Shown here: positions 9,291 to 17,175 of the stretch, in pieces
Layout: the number at the start of each line of letters is the position of its first letter
Position numbering within the stretch: the first letter of the stretch is position 1
NCBI RefSeq assembly: GCF_900188175.1
Contig: NZ_FZOQ01000028.1
Span: 1 to 64,000 of the forward strand
DNA: 64,000 nt
Direction of reading: 5' to 3'
Source of the DNA: Pontibacter ummariensis
Lineage (GTDB): Bacteria; Bacteroidota; Bacteroidia; Cytophagales; Hymenobacteraceae
Translations under genes and position numbers: made by a program
The notes under the pieces: model-generated
The model's input: only the letters and a program-made list of their open reading frames with translations
The model's database searches: none
What the model was told of the DNA's origin: nothing

Positions 9291-11693
9291 TTAAAGGACG
9301 TACCGTAGCTTCAGGTAAAAAGCACGGCCGGGTTTCTGTAAGTAATATTTGTCGTAAAGCCGCGCATCCGTCAGGTTGCGGACTTCAGCGGAGAGGTTAT
9401 ACTTCCCCTCGTTTAGGCTACAGGAGATTTCGAGGTTGTGCGACGACTGCGTTGGGATGATCTTCTTAGAATCCTGAGAACCAAGCTTTGCCCAGCTCAG
9501 GAAATACTGCTCCGAAAAGAAGTAATAGTAGTTCATGTTCCAGACAGCCCCTTTAGCCAGAAAATTTTTGAAAGTAAGACCGGCGTTGGCATTCGCAAAC
9601 AAGTAGGGCGTGTTTGGCAGGCGGTAGCCTTTCTGGAAGTTTCGCTGGTAGCCGGAGTAAAGGCTGTAAACGGAATCAGCCTGGTCTGTGATGTCCTGAA
9701 AAGTTAACCCGCCGCCCATGTGCAGCCTTTCTTTCCACCTGTACTTCAGGCTTCCCTCTACGCCCAGGGTGCGTGTTTTGCTCAGGTTATTGTAGAATGT
9801 CTCCGGGCTCCCGCTCACAACCTGATAAATCAGGTCTTTTGCCTCCCGGTAGATAAAGCTGCTTTCCAGCATAAACTGATGGTCCTGCTGAAGGCTGAAG
9901 CTATAAGCGGCCCCGGCATTCAGGTTGTCGCTTTGCTCCGGCCCCAGTTCCGGGTTAGGCAGCACAAACAGGCCATCCCCGAAGATCTCCGATGCCCAGG
10001 GCATGCGGTACGTATGCTCATAAGAGGCTTTCAGCTGCAGCTGTGGGAGCAGGAAGTAGGAGGTGGCCACCCCATAGCCAAAGCTTTCCTTGTTCGACTC
10101 AAACGCATCAACACGGCGTGTGTCTGTCCCGAAATCATACTCCTTGCTGGTCTTGGCCTGCAGGAAGTAGAGTTTGCTGAAGAGCGTGGCACTCCATTTT
10201 TCAGAAGGGTCAAACTTATAGGCAAGGCCCAGCACCTGCTTGTTCAGGGAGTTCGGGAACCTGTTCTGTATTTTTTCCGGGTTCTCTGCATCAAACGCTC
10301 TCCTGTGGAAATACGTTAGGGCATAGTTAAAGGAAAGCGCGTGCTTTGGACTTATCGTATAGCCCGCATTAAACTGGCTGCTCAGTTCGTCATCGTACAG
10401 GGTGGTGAAAGTAGGGATTTTGGAAGGTCCTTCGGCATTTTTAGAGCCAGGTGTATAAGTGGCTTCCCCAAACCAGTTATAGGTGACCCCACGCAGGGTA
10501 TCCACGATTTCACTTTCGGTCTTACTGTAAGAGCTGAACAGGCTTACGTTCAGCCCATCCACCAGAAGGTTTTCCTTGCTGTACTTCAGGGTAGGCACCA
10601 TAGAGCGGCTATTTCGGGTAATGCCCCCATACACACTGCCCATGGTGGTACCTGTTTGCACCTGCTGGTCGTTTCCGGATGCCATAAGGCCAAGCAGGAG
10701 GTTATCAGCGTACTTCCGGTTGATAAACCCTGTTTCCAGCTTGATGTTAGCAGAGCGGTAGCGGTCGTGGAACCGTTCTACCTCGGCCGAGTCAATCACA
10801 TTCCCCCCTTCCTTAATCGGCACCCACACCTTGTAGTTGTTGTCGGAATAGTTGTAATTGACGTTTCCTCTGAAAGTAAAGCCGGTAGTCGGGTTCGTGT
10901 GGGCTCCGTTTAGCGACAGGCGGTGGGTATTAAAGGAGCCAACCGCATAAGAAGCATCCAGAAAGTTGTTCTTTTTGTTCGTGACGATGTTAACCGCCCC
11001 ACCCAGTGCATCCGTACCTAACCACACCGGCACCACACCTTTGTACACCTCTATCCGCTCGATGGTATTTACCGGAATATCGCTCAGGCTAAGCGAAGAA
11101 CCAAAGCTTCCCATCGGAATCCCGTCCAGAAAGAACTTTACCTGGTCCCCTGAAAAGCCGTTGAGGGAAAAGCTAAAGTCAGACCCCAGGCCTCCCTCTT
11201 CTGACACCCTTACGCCGGACACCCGGTTCAGCACCTCTTTGGCATCGGAGGTACTGTTCTGTAGTTCTTTGGTGGATATAGCGGTAACGGCATAGGCCTG
11301 CTCATTCACCTGTGTGGTAGCAGACTTGCCGATCACTTCCACCCCCTGCACTTCAAAAGCCTTTTCCTGAAGCCTGATGTTTAGCTCTGCTTCTTGCGCG
11401 GCCTCTAGCAGAAGCGCCTTTTCCTGTGTTTCGAAACCCAGGAAGCTTACCTGCAGCACATAAGTCCCCGGCAAGAGCCCCGTCAAGCGGAACTGGCCCT
11501 GGGTATCGGTCGTGGTGCCGGTCCTGGTATCTTTTAACACCACGGTCACGCCAGCTAAGCCTTCGCCAGCCGGGGAGCTTACTTTCCCCCAAATGCTTGC
11601 CTTGTTCGGCACCTGTCCAAAAGCAGTCTGAACGAAACAAAGCAATACCAGCAGGCCTACACGTGTTTTAATATCTTTGAGATGCTGTTGCAA
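9291..11693 (-). CDS. TonB-dependent siderophore-type receptor
   Basis: Outer-membrane active transporter of 800 residues. A signal peptide ending QTAFGQ leads to a carboxypeptidase-like regulatory domain (about 30-115, GKVSSPAGEGLAGVTVVLKDTRTG), then a plug (about 120-235: ELQNSTSDAKEVLNRVSGV and DIPVNTIERIEVYKGVVP), then a 22-strand barrel to the C-terminus. The partners downstream (DUF4374, PepSY) point to ferric-siderophore uptake rather than SusC-type glycan import; no SusD gene is present. The promoter carries an exact -7 box and two operator-like repeats, which suggests metal-dependent repression. Confidence 0.9.
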   Translation of the reverse strand: MQQHLKDIKTRVGLLVLLCFVQTAFGQVPNKASIWGKVSSPAGEGLAGVTVVLKDTRTGTTTDTQGQFRLTGLLPGTYVLQVSFLGFETQEKALLLEAAQEAELNIRLQEKAFEVQGVEVIGKSATTQVNEQAYAVTAISTKELQNSTSDAKEVLNRVSGVRVSEEGGLGSDFSFSLNGFSGDQVKFFLDGIPMGSFGSSLSLSDIPVNTIERIEVYKGVVPVWLGTDALGGAVNIVTNKKNNFLDASYAVGSFNTHRLSLNGAHTNPTTGFTFRGNVNYNYSDNNYKVWVPIKEGGNVIDSAEVERFHDRYRSANIKLETGFINRKYADNLLLGLMASGNDQQVQTGTTMGSVYGGITRNSRSMVPTLKYSKENLLVDGLNVSLFSSYSKTESEIVDTLRGVTYNWFGEATYTPGSKNAEGPSKIPTFTTLYDDELSSQFNAGYTISPKHALSFNYALTYFHRRAFDAENPEKIQNRFPNSLNKQVLGLAYKFDPSEKWSATLFSKLYFLQAKTSKEYDFGTDTRRVDAFESNKESFGYGVATSYFLLPQLQLKASYEHTYRMPWASEIFGDGLFVLPNPELGPEQSDNLNAGAAYSFSLQQDHQFMLESSFIYREAKDLIYQVVSGSPETFYNNLSKTRTLGVEGSLKYRWKERLHMGGGLTFQDITDQADSVYSLYSGYQRNFQKGYRLPNTPYLFANANAGLTFKNFLAKGAVWNMNYYYFFSEQYFLSWAKLGSQDSKKIIPTQSSHNLEISCSLNEGKYNLSAEVRNLTDARLYDKYYLQKPGRAFYLKLRYVL

Positions 11694-11704
11694 AGCACGA
11701 AGGT

Positions 11705-11733
11705 TATTTAGAATGATTTTAAACTATGGCAAA
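11705..11733. promoter_or_regulatory. Operator-like repeat 1 (over the transcription start)
   Basis: A 29-base unit, TATTTAGAATGATTTTAAA then CTATGGCAAA, repeated with 25 of 29 identities at 11763-11791. Its core TTTAGAATGATTTTAAA (11707-11723) is a near-perfect dyad: arms TTTAGAAT and ATTTTAAA match at seven of eight positions about a central G. It lies just downstream of the -7 box, where a repressor would block initiation. A Fur- or DtxR-type iron regulator is the likely ligand by context. Confidence 0.65.
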
Positions 11734-11737
11734 GATA
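11730..11737 (-). promoter_or_regulatory. -7 promoter box of the TonB receptor operon
   Basis: Read on the minus strand this is TATCTTTG, an exact match to the Bacteroidota -7 consensus TAnnTTTG. It predicts a leader of about 30 bases before ATG 11693. No clean -33 TTTG is visible at the usual spacing, which fits a regulated promoter. Confidence 0.6.
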
Positions 11738-11762
11738 GAAGAAAGAGAGAGAAAACTAAACC

Positions 11763-11791
11763 TATTTAGACTAATTATAAACTATAGCAAA
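11763..11791. promoter_or_regulatory. Operator-like repeat 2 (upstream copy)
   Basis: Second copy of the 29-base unit, TATTTAGACTAATTATAAA then CTATAGCAAA, exactly 58 bases from the first copy. Its dyad is weaker than in copy 1. It lies over the -33 region of the predicted promoter, so the two copies bracket the promoter. Confidence 0.6.
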
Positions 11792-12144
11792 AAGTAGATA
11801 TATAGCCTATAAGGAGGAATAGCAGAAGCCCGCAGGTGTATATAGCTGAAAGACAAAAAGAACAGGACCATACTCAATTGGTCCTCTCCCAGCAAACCAA
11901 AGAGCTTCACCCCTTACCATGCGACCTGCCTTTAGCAGAATTCAAGAGCAGCGCTGAGCGGCCAGCGCCCTTTCGTCAGGAGGCTCCCACGATAGCTACA
12001 AAAAACAGAAACTTGCTAAGCGGTGGGTGCAGGCTTCTTCCCCTCTTCGATTTTTACTGCTTGCCTAGTGGAATGAAGTTTGCTATCCGTAACCAGCCCC
12101 TTTGCTTCGGAGTATAGCGAGCGAAGGAACACAAGCTGTATACC
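11792..12144. other. Intergenic region between the divergent iron operon and PBP
   Basis: No supported gene; an open frame at 11836-12117 shows no motif. A small hairpin (AGGACCA / TGGTCCT) sits near 11873-11894. The promoter of the penicillin-binding protein must lie here, but I could not place it. Confidence 0.35.
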
Positions 12145-14619
12145 TTGAAAATATTCCACTTTTTCCTGCGCATCCTGCGCTTTATCCTAAAAGTCCTGAT
12201 GCTGTACGTGCTGCGGCCTGTTGTCCTGTTCTTATGGAAAGGAGGCCACAGGATTTACGAACGCCACCAGGACAAACTGACAGCCCACTACTGGAGAAGG
12301 CAAAAAGACCGGCTCCGGGAGTTCGACTGGCGCAGGGCACGCCTGCAGGACTTTATGTTCCTCTGGCCCGGTGCTCGCCGGGTGCTACTGTTCCTGGCCC
12401 TGTGCTTCTTTGTCATTTACCTGGCTGTTTATATGGGCTTGTTGGGGGGTGTCCCTTCCCGTCATGCCTTAAAAGCGATACAGAACAATACGGCCTCGGA
12501 GGTGTACGCGGCGGGGGGTGAGTTGCTGGGCCGCTATTATATACAAGACCGCACCAACGTCCGGTACGAGGACATCTCCCCGGTAGCCGTCGACGCTTTG
12601 ATCGCCACCGAGGATGCCCGTTTCTACCAGCACAGCGGCGTGGACGTGCGCAGCTCCTCCCGGGTGCTGATCAAATCGCTGCTGTTGCAGGAGGAAAGCG
12701 GCGGCGGGAGTACCCTAAGCCAGCAACTGGCCAAGAACCTGTATCCCCGCCGGGACTACGGGCTCTTCAGCACGCCCATGAACAAACTGCGCGAGATTGT
12801 TACTGCCCATAAGCTGGAGGGCATCTACTCGAAAAAAGAGCTCCTGGAACTGTACCTGAACACGGTGCCCATGGGTGGGAACATTTACGGCATCGAGCGC
12901 TCTGCCCGGCGGTTCTTCAACACTTCGGCAGATTCCCTGAAAGCAGAAGAGGCCGCCGTGCTCATCGGTATGCTGAAGGCTACCACCACGTATAACCCCA
13001 GGCTGCACCCGGAGGCGGCGCTGCGGCGGCGCAACGTGGTGCTGAGCCAGATGGCCAAGTATAATTACCTCTCCCCTGCCGAGGCTGACTCCCTGAAGGG
13101 GTTACCGCTTGCCCTGGACTACAACTACACGACGCATCACGATGGGTTGGCCCCCTACTTTCGGGAACAGTTGCGCCAGGAGCTGGCAGCCTGGTGCAGC
13201 AAGCAGGAGAAAGAGAACGGAGAGCCATACAACCTCTATACCGATGGCTTAAAGATCTATACCACGATCGACGCCGGGATGCAGGTGCATGCCGAGCGTG
13301 CGGTGTGCCGCAAAATGGCCCAACTGCAGGAAAGGTTCGACAAACACTGGAAGGGCCGGGCTCCCTGGGGAAAAGACGAGGCCGTGGTACAGCATGCCAT
13401 GCAGCGCTCTGACCGGTACAGAAAAATGCAGCAGGCCGGCCTGCCGGAAGAGGCCATCCTAGAGGCGTTTAAGAAGCCTGTCTCGATGAGTGTCTTTAGC
13501 TGGGGCGGCAGCACCAAAAAAGAGATGAGCCCCCTCGACTCGCTGCGCCACTACGCTCGCCTGCTCAATACCGGGCTGCTCGCCATGGAGCCGCAGACTG
13601 GCTACGTCCGGGCCTGGGTGGGTGGCATCAACCACGAGGCCTTTAAATACGACCACGTGCTGTCGCGCAGGCAGGTAGGCTCCACCTTTAAGCCCTTCGT
13701 GTACGCCGCCGCCCTCGAGAAAGGCATCCCCCCCTGCACGTATTTCCCGAATGAACGCAGAACCTATACAGACTACCAGGATTGGTCGCCGCAAAACGCC
13801 ACCGGGCAGTATGGCGGGGAGTATAGCATGCGGGGAGCCCTGGCGCACTCCGTCAACACCATCTCTGCCCAGCTGATCATGGAAACGGGGGTAGACCGAA
13901 CGGTGGACATGGCACACCGGCTCGGCATTCAGAGCGAGCTGCCCGAGGTGCCCTCGCTTGCGCTAGGCACCGCCAACCTCTCACTGCTGGAAATGGTGAG
14001 CGCCTACGCCTCCTTCGCCAATGGGGGCTACCGGGTGCCCCCGGTTTATGTGGTTAAAATCACAGACCGGAAGGGCAAGGTTCTGCGTCAGCACGGGATA
14101 CACCAGCAGCGGGAGAAAGTACTCTCCAGGACGAATGCGGCCATCATGCTGCAACTCCTGCAGGGTGTGGTGGAAGAAGGCAGCGCTGCCCGACTTCGCG
14201 CTGAGTACGGGCTGAAGATGGACATCGCCGGCAAAACAGGCACCACCCAGGAGCACGCCGACGGCTGGTTTATCGGGATCACGCCTAAGCTGGTAACAGG
14301 TGTATGGGTAGGTGCGGAGAGCCCGAAGGTGGGCTTCCGGTCGCTGGAGTTGGGCCAGGGTTCCCGCACGGCCCTGCCCGTGTGGGGCGACTTTATGCGG
14401 CGCATCGCCATCGACCCTGCTTTTCCGGGTTACTTTTACAGCCGGTTTGACCCCTTGCCTCCCGGTGTGGAAGCCCGCCTGGCCTGTGACTCCTATCGCC
14501 CCCCCGCTCCGGCCCCTGAGGAAAAAGAGGGCTCTTTCCTGGACCGGCTTTTTGACCGGGTCTTTGGAAAGGAAAAAAAGACAGAGAAAAAGAAGAACAG
14601 AGGCCGCTGGAGATGGTAA
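12145..14619 (+). CDS. Bifunctional penicillin-binding protein 1A (GT51 + transpeptidase)
   Basis: Class A PBP that polymerises lipid II glycan strands and cross-links peptides. A basic N-terminal region (about 1-75) precedes a single membrane anchor (about 78-100, FLALCFFVIYLAVYMGLL). The GT51 domain has ATEDARF with catalytic Glu156 and STLSQQLAKNL. The transpeptidase domain has STFK (Ser513, Lys516), HSVN and KTG (697-699). The C-terminus is a Lys/Arg-rich tail. The frame opens with TTG at 12145; an in-frame ATG at 12199 is an alternative and would shift numbering by 18. It is monocistronic, divergent from the iron operon. Confidence 0.93.
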   Translation: MKIFHFFLRILRFILKVLMLYVLRPVVLFLWKGGHRIYERHQDKLTAHYWRRQKDRLREFDWRRARLQDFMFLWPGARRVLLFLALCFFVIYLAVYMGLLGGVPSRHALKAIQNNTASEVYAAGGELLGRYYIQDRTNVRYEDISPVAVDALIATEDARFYQHSGVDVRSSSRVLIKSLLLQEESGGGSTLSQQLAKNLYPRRDYGLFSTPMNKLREIVTAHKLEGIYSKKELLELYLNTVPMGGNIYGIERSARRFFNTSADSLKAEEAAVLIGMLKATTTYNPRLHPEAALRRRNVVLSQMAKYNYLSPAEADSLKGLPLALDYNYTTHHDGLAPYFREQLRQELAAWCSKQEKENGEPYNLYTDGLKIYTTIDAGMQVHAERAVCRKMAQLQERFDKHWKGRAPWGKDEAVVQHAMQRSDRYRKMQQAGLPEEAILEAFKKPVSMSVFSWGGSTKKEMSPLDSLRHYARLLNTGLLAMEPQTGYVRAWVGGINHEAFKYDHVLSRRQVGSTFKPFVYAAALEKGIPPCTYFPNERRTYTDYQDWSPQNATGQYGGEYSMRGALAHSVNTISAQLIMETGVDRTVDMAHRLGIQSELPEVPSLALGTANLSLLEMVSAYASFANGGYRVPPVYVVKITDRKGKVLRQHGIHQQREKVLSRTNAAIMLQLLQGVVEEGSAARLRAEYGLKMDIAGKTGTTQEHADGWFIGITPKLVTGVWVGAESPKVGFRSLELGQGSRTALPVWGDFMRRIAIDPAFPGYFYSRFDPLPPGVEARLACDSYRPPAPAPEEKEGSFLDRLFDRVFGKEKKTEKKKNRGRWRW

Positions 14620-14734
14620 AGGGACATTCGAAAGCAAAGAGGCCAACCATGGCTGAGTAGCCCTACGACAACCTCTGTCTTTGTCTCTTACCGCCAACCA
14701 AGGTTAGAATGAGAAGCTAGGAGGTACTCCGAAG

Positions 14735-14771
14735 GGAAATAAAAAGCGTTGGAGTCTTTCCAACGCTTTTC
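14735..14771 (-). terminator. Terminator of the Gfo/Idh/MocA gene
   Basis: Minus strand: stem AAAGCGTTGGA / TCCAACGCTTT with a five-base loop, followed by TTTATTT. It lies 45-80 bp past the oxidoreductase stop. Confidence 0.85.
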
Positions 14772-14814
14772 TTTATAATCATTCCGTTTTCTGTACCGGA
14801 GGATAGTCCACGCC

Positions 14815-15966
14815 TTATAGCACCGCGCTTTCCATCTGTGGGGTAAGGGTAAACTCTGGCAGGCGAATGATCTCCCCTCCTCTTTTGGCCGACTCATGGG
14901 CCAGTATGCCCACGCAGGTAATGTTGGCTGACTGCCGGGCATTCGGGTAAGGGTCTTCTCCTGTAACCAGGGCACTCACAAAAGCATGCACCAGGTGCGG
15001 GTGCGATCCGCCGTGCCCCGCTCCCTGCGTAAAGGAAAGGTGCTGGTGCTCGTCAGAGTCGTAAACTCCCCCACGCGTAAAGCCCTGGATAGGCTCGGGT
15101 AGCAGGTGGGCATAATCCGGGCTTTCTACCTCCTCCGGTATCTCCGGCTCAGGCCGCTTGGCAGTGTGTAGAACCAGTGGCCGCCCTTCGATCAAAGGCC
15201 ACTCCACAGACTTTTTAGAGCCGTACACCTCAAAGCTCTCCCGGTATTGGCGGGCCACGTCGAACAGCGAACGGTAAACCTGCGCGCTCAGGTCAGAATT
15301 GCGGAATTTGATGTGAGTAGTTTCCACAGCATAAGGAGAGTTATAGTGCCCCTGCAGTTCTTCGCGAATGGTGCCCGAGCCAAAGCAGGAAACGTACTCG
15401 GCCTCATCACGGGTCAAACCCAGTACGGGCCCAACGCAGTGGGTGGCATAATGCATAGGGGGCAGCCCCGGCCAGTAGTTGGGCCAGCCGTCCATGTCCT
15501 GCTGGTGACTGGCTTTTAAGAACTGTACCTTACCCAGTTCCCCCTTTTCATACAGCTCCTTCATAAAGAGGAATTCCCGCGCATACACCACTGTTTCCAT
15601 CATCATGTAGGTAAGGCCTGTCTGCTGGGTAAGTTCCACAATTTGCTGGCACTCTTCCACAGTCGTGGCCATGGGCACTGTGCAGGCCACGTGCTTGCCG
15701 GCCTTCAAGGCTTTGATCGACTGAATCCCATGGTCCGGGATAGGCGTGTTGATGTGCACCGCGTCCACTTCCGGGTCTTCCAGCAGTTCGTCATAAGAAG
15801 TATAGCGCTTTTCTATGCCAAAGGCATCGCCAATTTCATCCAGCTTTGAGCGGGTGCGCTGGCAAATGGCATACAGGTTGGCATGGGGGTGGCGCTGGTA
15901 AATTGGAATAAACTCGGCACCAAAGCCTAAGCCGACAATGGCTATGTTTATTTTCTTCTGGCTCAT
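14815..15966 (-). CDS. Gfo/Idh/MocA family oxidoreductase
   Basis: NAD(P)-dependent sugar or polyol dehydrogenase family member, 383 residues, no signal peptide. The Rossmann start is NIAIVGLGFGAEF (7-19), followed by the two-domain Gfo/Idh layout (GFTRGGVYDSDEHQHLSF late in the C-terminal sheet). The motif usually written KHVxCEKPLA appears as KHVACTVPMATT, so the canonical EKP lysine is absent; a subset of the family shares this, and its reaction may differ. It is encoded with the epimerase and the ThuA-fusion gene on the same strand. ThuB of trehalose utilisation is also Gfo/Idh/MocA, so a keto-sugar role is a reasonable inference. Confidence 0.85.
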   Translation of the reverse strand: MSQKKINIAIVGLGFGAEFIPIYQRHPHANLYAICQRTRSKLDEIGDAFGIEKRYTSYDELLEDPEVDAVHINTPIPDHGIQSIKALKAGKHVACTVPMATTVEECQQIVELTQQTGLTYMMMETVVYAREFLFMKELYEKGELGKVQFLKASHQQDMDGWPNYWPGLPPMHYATHCVGPVLGLTRDEAEYVSCFGSGTIREELQGHYNSPYAVETTHIKFRNSDLSAQVYRSLFDVARQYRESFEVYGSKKSVEWPLIEGRPLVLHTAKRPEPEIPEEVESPDYAHLLPEPIQGFTRGGVYDSDEHQHLSFTQGAGHGGSHPHLVHAFVSALVTGEDPYPNARQSANITCVGILAHESAKRGGEIIRLPEFTLTPQMESAVL

Positions 15967-16098
15967 GGGTTTTGTCTTTTAAAATTGCTTATAACAAGAA
16001 TTAAATCGTCTGAGGGATAGGAATCAGCTTGGCGAGCTTCATGCCTCCCAGGTTAGGGCTTTGCTGATTTCTTGGCCCCGGGCTGGGGAATAAAAGCG

Positions 16099-16986
16099 CT
16101 ACACCTCTTCTACTTTCAGGGGAGCACTAGGCACACCGGCCCATTTTTTCAGGAAAGCCAGGCCTTCCCGGGCAAAACCATCCTGGCTGGGTACGAGCGG
16201 GCGCCAGATGCATACAGCCCCCGCCAACTCCTTCACCTCTGGAGTAAAGCTTTCGATGGAGATGGTGCCCTCGTAATGGATGGCCTCCAGGCCACGCTTG
16301 TAAGCATCCCAGCGGGTTTGCCCCGTGCCCGGCGTGCCCCGGTAGTTTTCGGAGACCTGCACGTGTAACAGCTTGTCGCCTGCCCGCACGATGGCTTTTT
16401 CAATGTCAGGCTCTTCGATGTTCATGTGAAAACCGTCGAGCAACACCTTGGCAGCCGGATGATTGATATCCTGGATCAACCGCATCACGTCGGCTGCGGT
16501 ATTCACCAGGTCAGACTCGAAGCGGTTGAGTGGCTCCAGGGCTATCTCCAGCCCCCTATCCGCAGCCAGCTGACTTACTTTACGGAGGTTCACCACAGCC
16601 CGCTCCCACTCCCGCTGCTTCTGCTCGGGCGACACCAGGCGTGCTTTGCCGACGGCCGAGTACATGGGGCCTCCGAAAAACGTTGCCCCCAGCCCCTCGC
16701 ATATAGCCAGGCAGGCACTGATGTAGTCGAAGCTGTTTTTATGATAGGCCGGGTCGTCATGCGTAAGGTCGCGGCTGGTTCCAAAGGCACCGCATACAAG
16801 CGCCTCCAAGCCGTTTTCGATCAGGGCTTCCTTTACTTTTCCTACATCTATCAGCGCAGGGTCCTCCACCGGAATCTCCACGGCATCGTAGCCCATGGCT
16901 TTGATCTTAGGGAAAAGACGGATGCTGTCGGTAGAGAAGGGAGAGGTCCACAGCCAGGTGCTTACTCCAAAGCGTACGTTCATCAT
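16099..16986 (-). CDS. Sugar phosphate isomerase/epimerase (tagatose/psicose 3-epimerase-like)
   Basis: A TIM-barrel protein of 295 residues in the AP-endonuclease-2/xylose isomerase-like family. It opens MNVRFGVSTWLW and carries the metal-site phrases IALEPLNRFES (Glu), KVLLDGFHMNIEE (Asp, His), HVQVSEN (His) and ISIESF (Glu), in the order seen in D-tagatose/D-psicose 3-epimerases. It probably epimerises a keto-sugar at C3 in the cytoplasm. It sits 132 bp upstream of the Gfo/Idh gene and 190 bp downstream of the ThuA-fusion gene, all on minus. Confidence 0.85.
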   Translation of the reverse strand: MMNVRFGVSTWLWTSPFSTDSIRLFPKIKAMGYDAVEIPVEDPALIDVGKVKEALIENGLEALVCGAFGTSRDLTHDDPAYHKNSFDYISACLAICEGLGATFFGGPMYSAVGKARLVSPEQKQREWERAVVNLRKVSQLAADRGLEIALEPLNRFESDLVNTAADVMRLIQDINHPAAKVLLDGFHMNIEEPDIEKAIVRAGDKLLHVQVSENYRGTPGTGQTRWDAYKRGLEAIHYEGTISIESFTPEVKELAGAVCIWRPLVPSQDGFAREGLAFLKKWAGVPSAPLKVEEV

Positions 16987-17175
16987 GTTGTGTATTTGTC
17001 TTGAGACTCACCTGCAAGGCTTCTTTTCCGGCGACTTCCGCTACAGGATAAAAGCAGCCTGCCTCGCTGGACTAGTCGCGGCAGATGGTCGGTTATCATC
17101 TGATTTTCTTTTAGGCACAGGAGGTGTGGCGGGTGCTGCTTTGTACTGGTGCACCTGCCACACTCCCTGCTCTCT

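Noticed and set aside
12102..12521. Plus-strand open frame overlapping the PBP start
   Set aside because: Out of frame with the PBP, no motif, and the PBP frame has all family signatures.
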